Source: Liolophura sinensis (Eukaryota; Mollusca; Polyplacophora; Chitonida; Chitonidae). Taken from it: a stretch of 64,000 nucleotides of DNA. Position numbers and translations under genes: made by a program. Positions 11,536-23,883 of this stretch are shown piece after piece (the first letter of the stretch is position 1; each line of letters starts with the position of its first letter). Under the pieces are notes generated by a model. That model was not told where the DNA came from, made no database searches, and worked only from the letters and a program-made list of their open reading frames with translations. The stretch is taken from NCBI RefSeq assembly GCF_032854445.1, contig NC_088306.1, positions 14,193,386 through 14,257,385 on the forward strand, read 5' to 3'.

Positions 11536-13028
11536 ATGGAGTGAGACACCTTTAGGTTATTATACTACTCTAGAGCACCACATATTGTAGTATTTTATTT
11601 TGCTCTATCGGTCAGTTCCAAGTGAATGAGATACATAGTGATCAATCTCTACTTATGCGGATTATGTGATCTTATTTTATGAAATACACATATGTATTTT
11701 GTAATTACGGATTATAAAATGATAAGTTATTGTGTAATTCGTGAAAACGGTCAGATTGTAATCCGTAACTTACGCATTGGTTGCATGTCAAACTGTTTGT
11801 GTGTAGTTGTATAAAATTCCCCTTAGAAGTTTGGTACAATCTTTTAAAGTCTTGCGAGAACAAGCCGGGGAGCTAATCCCGCCATCGAGGGCCTTGAACC
11901 TTGTACGCAACAACCCTATCCCAGAATTCATTCCGAAGCATGCATGACCACAACCCACACAATCCATATATAACAGTTAGGTACACCAAATCCATCGGAG
12001 TTATATCCCTTAATTAATACCATTTTCAATGTATTTTTCAAGTCGCATCAATCAAAGCGACTATTGATAACTTTTTATTCAAGTGAAACGTCAAAAAATT
12101 TGCCCCCCCCCCCCCCCAGAAAAAAACAATCAACCGATAGCAATCAAGGGCTACTCTGATGTTTATTGCTTAAATTGTCAATATTACTCTATTTCTAGGC
12201 ATCCTTGCCGCCAGTGGTCAAGTCTTACATTCTAATCCTGTTGTTTTAATTATCAACCATTTTAAGCGTATAATTTTCGTATTCAGTGAATTTACTAAGT
12301 GACCTTGTAAACTGGTTCAAGTTGTTAATTGTATTTTCAGTTGATGTGAATTTTCCTTTTATACGTGATAATTAAATTTATATTTTAGTACCATGGATTC
12401 CAGCATGACGGTGGATGCAGCACAAGTGACTGTTTTAGCATTATGACAAAGTTTATCACCATGCATGTGCTTTATGTCACATGCAAATATTTTTTTAAAA
12501 ATGCAAATGAAGCAACAAATGTAATATTTTACAGCAATTTGCCGTGTAAATGAAAGTTTTAGTTAGCGGTATTTTATTACACGAATTTGGTAATATCTAC
12601 CTGAATGAGGAAAATAAAAATACTTTATAGCAAATTTTCAAGTGGTAAATGAAATAAAATGTAACATGTAATGTGACAGTACCGGTATTTTAAGATATCT
12701 CGTGGGCTTATTCTGTCCATATTACCACAACATGCAAGACGGTATAATACAATGTTGGCAATTACATCCAAGGGTGACGAAGGGACCACAAAGGTAAGTC
12801 ATGAAAGAGTTAAGTGGAACAGTGACATGTTCCTAGGCAATCAACAACATTTCAGCACACTATGGGCTTCATAACTTAGACTTTCTGAAAGTTAACACTG
12901 AGTCCCAACAATCAAAGGAAATAATGACTCAATTTCATCAAGAAACCACTAAATTCATCAACTGACGTAAATAATGACTCACTTATAGTGGAAGACCTTT
13001 TTTTCCTTAACCAACAATAACTGGCTGA
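11536..13028. other. Non-coding stretch with a C15 homopolymer
   Basis: No gene is seen. The first few hundred bases match 44100-44400 (end of block B). A run of 15 C lies at 12103-12117. The rest is AT-rich and unique within the window. Confidence 0.5.
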
Positions 13029-14730
13029 CAAAGTGGCTCATACTTCAGACTGGTACCAAAGTTTCAAAACAGTGCACTGATGCAGCAGCTAGACGAATTG
13101 TCACAAGCTGTTAAACGTCATTTAAAGAAAATAAAACCAAAACCTGAAGAAAATGATCCTCGCCTGATAAGAAATTTTATTATATCCTCTGATGCTTTAA
13201 GTAAAACAGGTGTTAATCCAAGTGGAAATCATTTTGTATTTGCTATAAACAAACTGATTTACAGTGATCCTTTAGGAGGAAATATACTGGATGATTTTGT
13301 ATCTGAGTTTAAAATAGGCCTTAAACATTGTGGCCATGAAAGGCAAGAAATAGAAATTGTCTTGTGCCATGACCTCACATCGATAGACTGTTTTGGTAAG
13401 CACAAGTGCAATTTCAAACGTGGGTCAGTCTATCCCCATCAAAACCTGTGGTAGTCTCTGCTCCCATAATAAGATCTGCCCTTTGTGCCATAGAGCCAGG
13501 CCTATATAAATCGGTCTTAACATCAGCTCTTTCAAGTAATGATCAAACTTATAAAGTTAGCTATTTGAAGGACATTTCCAAATATTCATCTTTCTGAGAC
13601 GAGTCATTTTCGAATGGATTTTTTCAGAAGAAATAGACCTATCTCTTCTATTTAAGAAAAGTGAAAGTCCACATATCTAGACTGTTCAGAATACTGTCCC
13701 AATGAAAGAACCCCCAGAAACTGAGAGCCTCGGTCAAAAACAGATTTGTAAAGTTCTAACATCTTCGCCCCAACGTTCTTATCTGTACGAATCCAGTAAA
13801 GCAAACGCAGAAGAGAAAAAATGTAGCCTTGAGTTTGACAATGGCGTTCATCACACTCATAGATTCGAACCCCAAATCACCCACAGTGTAAAAGAAAAAC
13901 AGCCTGCACTCAAAATTTACCCAACTTCTTGCGAATCAAGTATTGTACAGCAAGTACCTTGTAATGAATTGGGTCTAAAGGATGCATTGCATATAATGAA
14001 CTCATTTTCAAGAAGTCCAGAATGTATCCAAAAAATAAAAGATAGAACAGCTTTCTGCAGTGTTCAGTCCAAATTAACAAGTAAACCGAATGATACAAAC
14101 AAGAACAAAACTGTTAATCGCAAAGTAACTGTAAAAGAAAAGACCGAAAATCTTTCGGTCCGTAGCAGCCAATCTCCTTCTTGTGCTGTTAGTAATACTG
14201 AGGCCCATCTTGTTAGGAAAGAGAAAAGCGGTCTAGAATTTTATGACGGTATTCTTCAATACCTAAGACATAATCCACAGGTAAGGCAAAACGATTCAGA
14301 GAAAAAACTAGATCTTAAGCTCTTTTCCGAAGCGTGCAAATCTAGCATTGTTAAGAAAGTATCCTGTAGGGATGTCGGATTCAAGGATTAAACTGCCTTA
14401 AGCCAAAAAACAGAATACCTCTTTTTTCAAAAGCACAGAATGTATCCCCCCAAAAAAGACAAAATACACTCCATTTGTAATTCTCAAAGCAGCTGTGAAC
14501 CCCAGATTACCAACACCACTGAAAAAATTACAAGAAACAGTTTTAATCCATGTGATGATGATGACCATGCGAAATGCACTATTCAGTTTGATAAAAGCAT
14601 TTTGCAGCACCTCAAATGTAATCCACAGGTCAGCTACAAAGCCTCAGAGACAAAAATAAATATAAGATTAATACGCGATTTCTCTGGCTGTGCAAAAACC
14701 ATAAATGAACTCCATGAAATTGCATCGTGA
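13029..14730 (+). pseudogene. Decayed gene of unknown function with three internal repeats
   Basis: I do not recognise this protein. A first ORF (ATG at 13080) runs to a plausible splice donor (TTTTG|GTAAGC at 13394/13395). A second block, 13702-14391, continues in the same frame after a single TAA (14389-14391) to 14730. Three diverged copies of a unit are visible at about 13829, 14230 and 14578: 'LEFDNGVHH', 'LEFYDGILQYLRHNPQV' and 'IQFDKSILQHLKCNPQV', each followed by a lysine/cysteine-rich stretch. Repeat spacing is about 350-400 bases. The protein is lysine-, serine- and cysteine-rich with no membrane segment. I could not join the first ORF to the second in frame with a visible acceptor, which with the stop suggests decay. 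Part of the 3' end is duplicated at 19290-19517. Confidence 0.4.
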
Positions 14731-14885
14731 GGACCCCACGACTAAATAGTAGCATGATCCATGTGCCTACGTATCAGCAGGCCTCGAAGATAATCACAAT
14801 CTTGTAGCGTAGCAAGTCGGTAAGCAAAAATGTGGGGATCAAGGTCACCAGGTAAGAATAGGTCCAGACCGGATACACCTGGTTA
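14660..14885. repeat. Direct repeat, copy 1 (paralogue of 19290-19517)
   Basis: From 'aagattaatacgcgattt' to 'ccggatacacctggttat' this segment recurs about 4.6 kb downstream with small differences. It spans the last repeat of the unknown gene and its 3' flank. Confidence 0.85.
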
Positions 14886-14895
14886 TGGATCGCCG

Positions 14896-15030
14896 TACTC
14901 AAGAAAATTTCACTGATACGACGGTATCCAACATTGTGGTGGGAGGAACCTTCCCAGTATGAGCTGGACAGAACTCACAGCGATCGCAGCGCCCAGAGGG
15001 ATCTCGGTCAGGTTGCTGTGTTAGCACTCT
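14896..15030 (-). repeat. SINE fragment
   Basis: Shows 'gccgtactcaagaaaattt', 'acgacggtatccaac' and 'gagctggacagaactcac' in reverse orientation. The body is shortened by an internal deletion. The following sequence to about 15200 (actctaatcattacgcatg) matches 22510-22700 in block A2. Confidence 0.7.
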
Positions 15031-15567
15031 AATCATTACGCATGCCAGGTTACAGAGGCCCTATACCCCATTCCATAGTGTACGTGCGACAGTTTGACAT
15101 AATCGGCTTTAGGTGACACATATACTCTGTCAATAAAAAGTGTTACGCTGAGGCATTTGATACCTAAGTCAGTATGCGGATTTTTTTTTATTCTGGCCAG
15201 TGACAGAGATAAAGTATAACATGGTATGGAGTGATTTACACACACTTTTGATTCACCCACACTAAGGACCTACGCAGGTTTCAAAATACGACGTAATACA
15301 AGAACGAAATGATCAAGGTCCCTTTTTGATGTTAAAACTCTGGTAATTTTAACATCATGGGTTGGTATATAGAACATAAAACAAGCAATTAACAAGGGGT
15401 AGAGTCATCTTCAGATTTATGTTCTTAACATGTGTTTGTGACATGTGTAACAAAGAAATACGTATATATTATATAGCAAATTTATGGCTATGTATGACGT
15501 TTATTATGCAGTATTTTCGTAATACATCAGTTACTTTTTTATGATATACTTCTGTTGATGGTAGGGT

Positions 15568-15807
15568 TATTTATTTACTTCTTTGATTGATGTTTTACGC
15601 CATATTCAAGAATATTCACTTATACGACGACGACCAGCATTTTGGTGGGACGAAACCTGGTATAGCCCGGGGGAAAACCCATGACCATTCCTGCCAGGTT
15701 GCTACCAGATCTTCCCACGTTCGGCAGGAGAGGAAGCCAGCATGAACTGAAATTGAACTCACAACGACCGCATTGGTGAGAGGCTTCTGTGTCATTGCGT
15801 CGCGCTG
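15568..15807 (-). repeat. tRNA-derived SINE copy (serpin unit 3 flank)
   Basis: Reverse-oriented copy equivalent to the one at 2987-3222, with the same neighbour (fold-back arm) at its head end. The preceding 15290-15567 matches 2560-2985, so serpin unit 3 carries part of block A. Confidence 0.85.
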
Positions 15808-15887
15808 TTGACGGTAGGTATCAGTTCAAGTATTCAATGCTGATAGCATTTGTAAGTTCCGTTGTGATGGAATTTAAGCAGCTACGG
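15808..15887 (+). repeat. Fold-back element arm, serpin unit 3
   Basis: Runs from 'ttgacggtaggtatcagttc' to 'ttaagcagctacgg'. Same orientation as the arm in unit 1 and opposite to those in units 2 and 4. Confidence 0.6.
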
Positions 15888-15949
15888 TAACCAACTGTGA
15901 ATAATTTGTCTGTAAAATGTAATACAAAGGTAATTATTTTTGAGTTTTC

Positions 15950-17092
15950 CAGCTAACAAAAAGAATGGCGGGATTCACACCTGACCTGTAGGATTTGGTC
16001 AGCAAACACAACGGTTATGAGAATCTGTCCTTTTGTCCGTCCAACATCGCCACTGCCTTTGGGATGACTTAAACAGGAACTGAAGAAAACACTGCTAGTC
16101 AGAGGATAGAAGGTCTAAACTTGACACAAGAGAACGACGCCTTGCATGCTGCCTTACAGAAACTATTTGGGGAAATTAAAACCACGAACGCCGCATACAC
16201 CCTTAGCACAGCTAACAACATGTTCGTCGACCAGAAATTCAAAGTGTTGGACGAATATTTGAAGGTGATCCAATCGTCATTCAAATCCCATGTCACAAAC
16301 GTCAATTTCGCCCAAGATTCCGAAGGTTCCCGTTCAACCATAAATACATGGGTAGACAAAGAAACCAATTTAAAATTCCAGGATTTGATTCCATCGGGGG
16401 TGCTCACGGCGCAGACGGTAATTGTCTTGGTCAATGCGATATACTTTAAGAGAAAATGGGCCAAGAGATTTTCGCCAAACGTCACGTATTCGAAATCATT
16501 TCAGTTGAAGAACGACAAGAAAATTCAAGTGGACATGATGTACAAAAGTTCCAAATTCCCCCTAGGCTATCTCGCTGAGCTAGATTGTCAAATCCTGGAG
16601 CTACCGTACGTTGAGCATGACCTGAGCATGTTCATTTTGCTTCCAAGGAGAGCAAACGGCCTCACGCGTCTGGAAGAGTCTCTCACACCAGAAATACTTC
16701 AGTCAGTCCGGAGCTTCATCTTCTTACAACACGTTCAAGTCCATCTTCCGAAATTTAAACTAGAAGAAGGGGTGGAGCTTTCGGGCATCCTCCAGCAGCT
16801 TTGGATAAAGGACCTGCTCGCGGAAGGTGTGGCTGACTTGTCAGGTATCGATGGCACGAAGGAACTGTACGTCTCCAATGTCGTCCACAAGGCTTTCATC
16901 GAAGTGAACGAAGGGGGCACCGAAGCTGCAGCTGCCACAGGCTTTGGGCCTATTACCAAATCCATGACTCAGCATTTTATCGCGGATCATCCATTTCTGT
17001 TTTTTATCATGCTTAATCGGACTGGCGCGATTTTGTTCGTTGGGCGCCTTTCTCAACCGCAAGAGTCAGGGAAAGAAAAGGATGAAGTGTAA
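15950..17092 (+). pseudogene. Serpin 3, pseudogene with lost 5' end and two nonsense codons
   Basis: Sequence homologous to serpin 1 begins abruptly at about 15950 (agctaacaaaaagaatggcg). The acceptor and the true start are missing because the flank jumps straight into coding sequence. The first part is diverged and carries in-frame TAG (15989-15991) and TAA (16070-16072). From about 16073 to the stop at 17090-17092 the frame is open and very close to serpins 1 and 4, including 'TLSTANNMFVDQKF', the hinge 'NEGGTEAAAATG' and 'ADHPFLFFI'. The loop reads 'FGPITKSMTQHF'; counting from the hinge predicts P1 lysine and P1' serine. The long intact 3' part suggests recent inactivation, gene conversion from an active copy, or use of a different first exon. 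Confidence 0.85.
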
Positions 17093-17324
17093 GAGCCATT
17101 GAGGATTGTATAAAATGTATGTTATACATTCCATACAGAACGGTTGGTGTGAAACATTTGGAAATTTCTAAGCTCTTATATTCGCACAGTTCTAAGTCAT
17201 GATTTACATATTGCGATAATATCCCAAGTAAAGCATGTCTTAAAGTCATTCTGGTATTTTATCGGATCAGGTCGCTGGGTAAAGCTTTCCAATCTTATAC
17301 GGGCACTCCTAAGTCGGGATTTTC

Positions 17325-18368
17325 AGGCTGTGTGTACCATGTGGCTGTGTGTATTGTGCGGGGGAGGGGGGGGCGTGTACTCTGGGGGTGTGGATTGTGT
17401 GGTGGTGTGAATTGTGTGGCTGTGCGTATGGTGTGGAGGTGTGTATAATGTAGGGGTGTGTTTTGTGTGTCTGTGTGGATAGTAAGGGCTGTGCATTGTG
17501 TGTGGGTGTGTACAGTGTGTTAGTGTGCATAGTGTGGAGGTGTGTATAGAGTGGTTGTGTGTATATTGGGAAGGTGTGTATAGTCTGGGGGTGCGTATAG
17601 TGCGTGGATGTGTATAGTGTGGAGGTGTGTATAGTGTGGGTGTGTGTAAATTCTGAAGGTGTGTATAGTGTGGAGGTGTGTATTGTGTGAATGTGTGTTA
17701 GGTGTGGCTGTGTACAGTGTGTGAGGTGTACAGTGTGGGGGAATGTACCCTGCTTGGGGTGTAGAGTGTGTGGGTTGTGTACAGTGTAGGGTGTGTATAG
17801 TGTGGCTGCGTGCATAGTGTGGCTGTGTCTATAGTGTGGGGATGTGTATAGTGTGGAGGTGGGCGTAGTGTGGCTGTGTGGGGGTGTGCATAGTGTGGGA
17901 GGTGTATAGTGTATGGGTTTGTATAGTGTGGCTGCGTGCATAGTGTGGCTGTGTGTATAGTGTGGGGATGTGTATCGTGTGGGGTGTGTATAGTTTGGCT
18001 CTGTGTATGTGTGGGAATGTGTATAGTGTAAGGGTGTGTATAGTGTAGGGGCCTGTACATTGTCGATGTGTGCATAGTGTGGGGTGTGTGTATAATGTGG
18101 CTGTGTGTATAATGTGGCTGTGTGTATAGTGTGTGGGTGTGTGTATTGTCGCTGTGTGCATAGTGTGGGGTGTGAGTATAATGTGGGTGTGTGTATTGTG
18201 TGGCTGTGTGTATAGTGTGGGGATGTGTATAGTGTGGGGTGTGTATAGATTGGCTCTGTGTATGGTGTGGTGATGTGTATAGTGAGGCTGTGTGTATATT
18301 GTGGCTGTGTGTATGGTGTGGAGGTGTGTATAGTGTGGCAGTGTGCATAGTGTTGGGGTGTGTGTAGG
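17325..18368. repeat. GT-rich minisatellite 2
   Basis: The largest of three arrays of the same motif family (tgtgtgtatagtgtgg and variants), about 1 kb, beginning about 230 bp after the serpin 3 stop. It ends at 'gagaagagagatcgacaatc', the same flank sequence that ends arrays 1 and 3. The minus-strand ORFs of up to 358 codons are repeat translations. Confidence 0.93.
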
Positions 18369-20507
18369 AGAAGAGAGATCGACAATCTTTCTTTCCAATA
18401 GAGAAAAAGGAAACCGCCCTAAAATAGCAAGAGTAAGAATAGATCTTGAATATTCTACTGTCCGAAGAAGGGCAATATTTCTGGTTTGTAATGGATGAAG
18501 ATATTCACCACTGTAATTGACTGGAAGACACTGTGTGGGCAGTCAGAGACTGGAGAGTGCTCGGGCGTTCCATTCGGACAAACAATGATATGGAGGGATG
18601 GTACCACTCAATCAAGAAATATTCATTAGTATATGTTACCATAGTGTATTTTAGAATTGAAAGAGATTTATATATTCATTAGTATGAACATATTTTGGTG
18701 CTGGAATTAAAATATGCTTTAATATTTGATATGCTTTTCGTGAAAATATTTCTGATGCATAACTGTCAATATATTAGTATCTTTTGTAGTAAATACACAG
18801 TATGTTATCATAGTGTATTTTAAAAGTAAGAGAGATTTATATTTATTGGTATGAACATATTTAGCCTGAGGAACCAAAGTGTATAGGGCTTAAAACAGAT
18901 AGACATATTTGTAAAAGTGTATAGTATTGAAAATAACAACAGTATGTATATCCAGATGTCAAAATATTCTCAGTCTGATTTTTGTCTTCATCCTTGCGAA
19001 GCTGAAGTAAAGGGAGATAACTTGTTGGTGTCTTGCAGAACTCCGCTTGCGAGGCTCTTCGCGGTCGTTTGTCTGAGTAGGCTAGTAGAAATAGTCTGAG
19101 TTTTCCTGAAATAAAGACATTAATAATGAACTACAAATTCTCATTACAAACAAATCGGATGAAATAAACCAGTCATTCGAAATAGCCACTACATAATCTA
19201 TATTGTTAGGCGACCTGACCGTAGACGATTTAACAAAAGGTTTTAGACGATTTGAATTAGACGGGTTGTATTCTAGTCGACCACAGCGTAAATGTAAGAT
19301 TAATACGCGATTTTTCTGACTGTGCAAAAACCATAAATGAACTCCATGAATTGCATTGTAAGGACCCGACGCCCGAATAGTTGCATGATCCATGTGCCTA
19401 CGTAGCAGCTGGCGTCGAAGATAATCACAAGCTAGTAGCGTAGCAAGTCGGTAAGCAAAAAGGTGGGGATCAAGGTCACCAGGCAAGAATAGGTCCAGGC
19501 CGGATACACCTGGTTATACACCTCTGACTGTATCAGGTTGACTGGAGGCTGTGTCAGGCATGATTCTGACGGCCGCCTTGCCTTCAGAAACCCATAAACA
19601 CATATCACGGCTGCACAAACAAGACGGCATGGTTTACACAAACATGTCTGAGGAAAGGTACTGGTCAATGTCTCATATAGAGGCTGGCCTCCAATCCGGC
19701 ATAGTCACATGGTAAGATGCAGTGTACCAGTTTCATCACTAACACCTATGAGACTTTTTCACTTTTACCGACCTGCTATGAAACATAGAAAGCTTTTGTT
19801 ACAAGCATGAAATATACAGTGTGTGTTACATGTTAATGGTGACTTCATAAACTTAATTCGCATTTTGAACTCAAACTGTCTGATTCCCAATTCTTCTTCC
19901 TTGTCTACTGTATGGAACTTTTGTCAGAATGGGGTGTCTCAGGCATGGTTGATGTTGGTTACATTTCTGTACCTGTTTAATGATATAAACTGTGTTTTTT
20001 TAAAGGGCACATGTGGGTGCACCACATTACCACATGTGGGTGTGCCGCATTACCACACGAGGTTTGTTTTACATGATTTTTTTATGCACACTATAGTCAA
20101 TGTCATTTTCTTTGAACATAATTAGATTAACCTTAGTTACTGGTGGTTTATATATGATGTATATATTCATTGTATTCAAGATATGGCTGAAAACAAATCT
20201 GCCGCTACTGTCTGATATCAGTAGACCTTTAAATGGGCTTAACGCATATTATATGCATGTGCATAGAGTAAATGGGCGCAGATTCGATATACCGTCACTG
20301 ATAAATGTATCTCCAATATGTCTTTTGCAATAAGTATGCAGTCCTTAACTACATACTAATATTCACAATGTATTAACTGATAGATGACCATAAATTTAAG
20401 TCTGATTTGCTGGTCGATATAATTTAGGCCTAACGTACAGGTACATGTACCTACAGGCCCTGATGCACGCGTACTGCACTCCCATACTACATGTACTGTT
20501 CATGTTC
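18369..20507. other. Intergenic stretch, no gene seen
   Basis: The first 140 bases match the start of block B (gaagagagatcgac, 'ctaaaatagcaagagtaag') and then diverge. A diverged direct repeat is visible at about 18634-18705 and 18801-18865 (catagtgtatttta ... agagatttat). Near 20008-20056 there are two copies of a 24-base unit containing 'cacatgtgggtg'. The paralogous fragment at 19290-19517 is listed separately. Confidence 0.5.
19290..19517. repeat. Direct repeat, copy 2 (3' fragment of the 13-kb unknown gene)
   Basis: Matches 14660-14885. The coding frame is broken early here (TGA/TAG soon after 'aatacgcgattttt'), so it is a non-functional fragment. Confidence 0.8.
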
Positions 20508-23304
20508 TGCAGTACTGTATTGAAAACATCACTAGCTGCAGTGAGTACATCTTAACTGATGTCTTGATATAATCAATATCTATATAGGCCTACTCTATGT
20601 GTTCTAGGGGATTCTGTAATTTCCCTCAAAGATAGCTACGACTGCTATTGTGAGGGATTTCATCCCATCCACACGCTATTTAACTCATAAATGTGTTATA
20701 AGGCACTCCTCATCGCCTTGATACAGACAAATCCATATTTTATAACGACTTACAACGAATTACAACTCTAAAAAAATCGTAGTCAAAGCCAAGCCTTTCC
20801 GGCTTTGTCGTCTGCATGAAACTCTCCATCTGACGGGTGTTTCCAGACGTCTACAATCCATAAAACACAAAACTTTCGTAAAAATATTTTTTACTTCAGT
20901 ACAAAAGAATTTTTAAACTTGAGGCAAATCTTGTTGTTTAAAGCCTGATTGATCAATGAAATCAACCGACCCAAATGAACAAAAGTTTCAGCAGAAAATT
21001 TCACTTAGTCTTGCCTGCCAAGCCTTTCAACGTCTGAATTAGCGGACTTCCGCGTCCAGAAAGCGTAGCTTAAGAAGTGATCAGGTAACCTACAGGAGTT
21101 TAGGCCACAGTTAAATACCCGTAACAGGTGAGTAGATCGTGACGATCCGTTTTTTCCTGATAACACAGAGATAAAAGAATGCCCAACTCGATGACATGTA
21201 GAAAATGTCTACATATATCTATGCCATCTCCAAACATGCCGGTGTCGGAGCGAAACTGAAAAGGGGTGTATCTGTACAATGCCGGCATGGCGGCTTTGTA
21301 CTGGTGATGTGGGTTGTCGAGATATAAGAGACCAACCGAGTACTCTGTTTGCTATTGTATATACAGAAAACTAAGAATATGTCAGTTGTATCAAATGAAA
21401 TCCCGGTTAGAGTAGATCCAGCATTGAATATGTAGATGTGCCCGTGTACTTTTACATGTAGAAATGTACAACGTACCGTGTTACCGGTATATGTAAAGGT
21501 GTGTGTGACAGGCTTCACGCTTATTGTACATGTATCTTTCGGTATGTATGTAACATTGGAGTGTTGTACCTTTAGGAATTCGATCGAGTGGTAAATTGCG
21601 TTTTTCGAATTTAAAACGAATATCGCTCAGTCTAACCTACTTTGACATGCACCTAAACCGTACTAGTAAATGAACACATCGTTTTCCATTTAGTGCAAAT
21701 CCACTGTTGTCAATTATGTTGCAATAGACAAATGCATTCACATGATAATAACGTAGACAGATACTGTTTAAGACTGCGGTGATCGACAGCCCTTAAACCT
21801 TTGATAAGCTAGCTGGATTTAAATATTTCCATTTAAACATAGGACTGTTTATGTATTGAAGGGACAGTAAAAAGGTAAAATAAAAAAAGGAGTACCAAGC
21901 GTCGTACTCAACAATGTTTCAGTCATATGGCGACGAAGGAATCCTTGGAGTGCATGTAACGTGCCTCCTTGTTTCAGGACGGATTTCCACCGCTCTTTTA
22001 TCTATTGCTGCTTCACTACCACGACCTACCGAAAGCAAGTAACGTTACCGGCCCGAGCCATTATACTGATACGGGTCAACTAGTCGTTGCACTATCCCCT
22101 CCATTATTAGGAAGATGTCTAAAGGTGTGACCAGTATGTAGAGAGGAAATTAGAAGCACCGGTACAGTTATGAATTCAGAGCAATATCAATACAAGAACG
22201 TTTGCTAGAAAGGAATTAAGGTCTACCGATTTAAATATAATGACCAAACTTTGTTTCCTTATGAATTGATTTGATTACTTAAAACCGAACAGTGCAGGGA
22301 CCAAGCCAAGAAGTGTGCGTACAAATGCACGTGTGTACAAATGAGGCACATTCACAGAGAGAAAGACAAAGAAGTATGTGTTTGTATGTGTTTGTATGTA
22401 TATATGTATATTGAATCCATTGCCATCCGCAGGTTGTTGCAAGACTTTTCCAGTATGAACAGTATGAACGCAGCGATCGCATTGGCGAAAGGGTTCTCGG
22501 TCAAGTTGCTGTGTTAACACTCTAACCACTACGCATGCTATGTTATGTTAGCCCTTTACCCCATTCTGTGGTGTACGTGCGACATACTCGGCTTTAGGTG
22601 ATACACATATTCTGTCACTTAGAAATGTATGACTCAGCGAGCTGAGGAATTCGATATGTAAATGGCAATATTTAGACAGTTTGAGTCAAAACAGGTCTTT
22701 AAAAAGTTTTCGTTGGGAGGTGTCACAACCCTGTTAGAAAATATGAGGTCGGTCACTTGGTATGCGGATGTTTGTTTTTCCTTTTTTTTATTCTGGCTAG
22801 TGAAAGAGATAAAGTGTAGCATGGTATGGAGTGGTGTACACACAGTTTTGATTCACCCTCAACAGGGGCTTACGCAGGTGTCAAAATACGACGTAATACA
22901 ACCAGAAAATCCTCAAGATTCCATTTTGATATTAAAAATCTGGTATTTATAGGGTCATTGGTTGGTATAAAGAATATAAAAAAATCAATTAAAAAGGGTT
23001 AGAGTCATCTTCTGAATTGTGTTCTAGGATGGGTTTGGGTGGTAGTTTAATCGAAACACGATGACTGCCATGTTAAAATATATGCAAATAGCCGTAAAAT
23101 GGTGACGTCATTTTGCATTTTTAGGTCATTATGGTGACGTAATGACGTAACTCCAAGTCTTGTCAGTGGCGTCCACATCTTTTGATTCTACTTATTGTTC
23201 TTGCTATTTGTAATAAAGAAACACGTGTGTATTATAAAGCAAATTTATGGCTATATGTGACGTTTTCTTTTTCCAAGATATACATCCGTTGATGATAGGT
23301 TTAT
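20508..23304. repeat. Segmental duplication block A2, 5' part
   Basis: Colinear with 1-2985, starting at the same 'tgcagtactgtattgaaaac'. No gene is supported. A degenerate SINE body is at about 22425-22550 (ccatccgcaggttgttgc). Confidence 0.75.
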
Positions 23305-23390
23305 TTTTTTATTTATTTATTTGAATGATGTTTAACGCCGTACTCAAGAATATGTCACTCATACGACGGCAGACAGCTTTATGGTGACAG
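23305..23390 (-). repeat. SINE tail fragment
   Basis: Contains '(ATTT)n', 'taacgccgtactcaagaat' and 'tacgacggcagacagc'. It stops abruptly where a serpin coding fragment begins. Confidence 0.75.
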
Positions 23391-23478
23391 GAAGCATGGC
23401 GATATTCACACGATACCTGTACGATCAGATCAGCAAGCAGAGCCCTGATGTAAATCTTCTCTTTCACCCGTTCAGTGG
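23391..23478 (+). pseudogene. Serpin scrap (fifth copy)
   Basis: About 87 bases, from 'agcatggcgatattcacac' to 'cacccgttcagtgg', match the start of the serpin body around 4043-4129 (helix A/B region). The fragment sits between a SINE tail and unrelated sequence, 0.9 kb upstream of the intact serpin 4. Confidence 0.8.
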
Positions 23479-23802
23479 AGCAGTGTGAAGATGGCGACAT
23501 TTACTGAGCAGCGTATATCGTGGAAGCCTTCACGGCTATAATAAATTTATTCTAAATCGAGTAGGGACATGTGGTGGCGTTGCAGTGAGCATGTACAACT
23601 AAAGGTGTGCGTGTGACCAGGCTTCTTACTGCGGATGCGTCGCTCTCTAGCTTACGCCATACATCACTGCCGCCAAATATCAAATTTTGTACAGAAAACT
23701 TGAACAACAAAAAGAGTTAAAATAATCAGAAAAAAATAATATTTCATAAGTCTATTGATAACCTTACGGGAAATTTCACAGGGAGATAAGTCACATGTCA
23801 TT

Positions 23803-23883
23803 ACCGTAATTGCTTAAATTCCAGTACACTGGTACTTACAAATGCTAGCAGCATAGATTAGTTGAACTGATACCTACCGTCAA
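23803..23883 (-). repeat. Fold-back element arm, serpin unit 4
   Basis: Runs from 'ccgtaattgcttaaattcc' to 'gatacctaccgtcaa', reverse complement of the arms in units 1 and 3. It is followed by sequence shared with unit 2 and unit 1 upstream regions (ggcagcgagctgtagatta). Confidence 0.6.

Larger units (their letters stand above)
8113..11820. repeat. Segmental duplication block B1 (paralogue of 26918-27296 plus 42203-44450)
   Basis: From 'gaagagaaatcaacaaac' onward this block matches the left flank of the Polinton. From 'tcaacctgctccttatc' (8488) it matches the right flank, in the same order and orientation, through the SINE at 11.3 kb. It therefore preserves the unoccupied target site. The main difference is that B2 lacks about 0.7 kb corresponding to roughly 9190-9900, which holds the helicase relic. 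Small ORFs at 8560-8805 and 10092-10384 are not conserved well enough to call. Confidence 0.85.

Noticed and set aside
13080-13454. Continuation of the PIF1-like helicase gene from 9.5 kb
   Set aside because: No helicase motif is visible in this ORF or the following ones, and the two regions are separated by block B end sequence and unique DNA.
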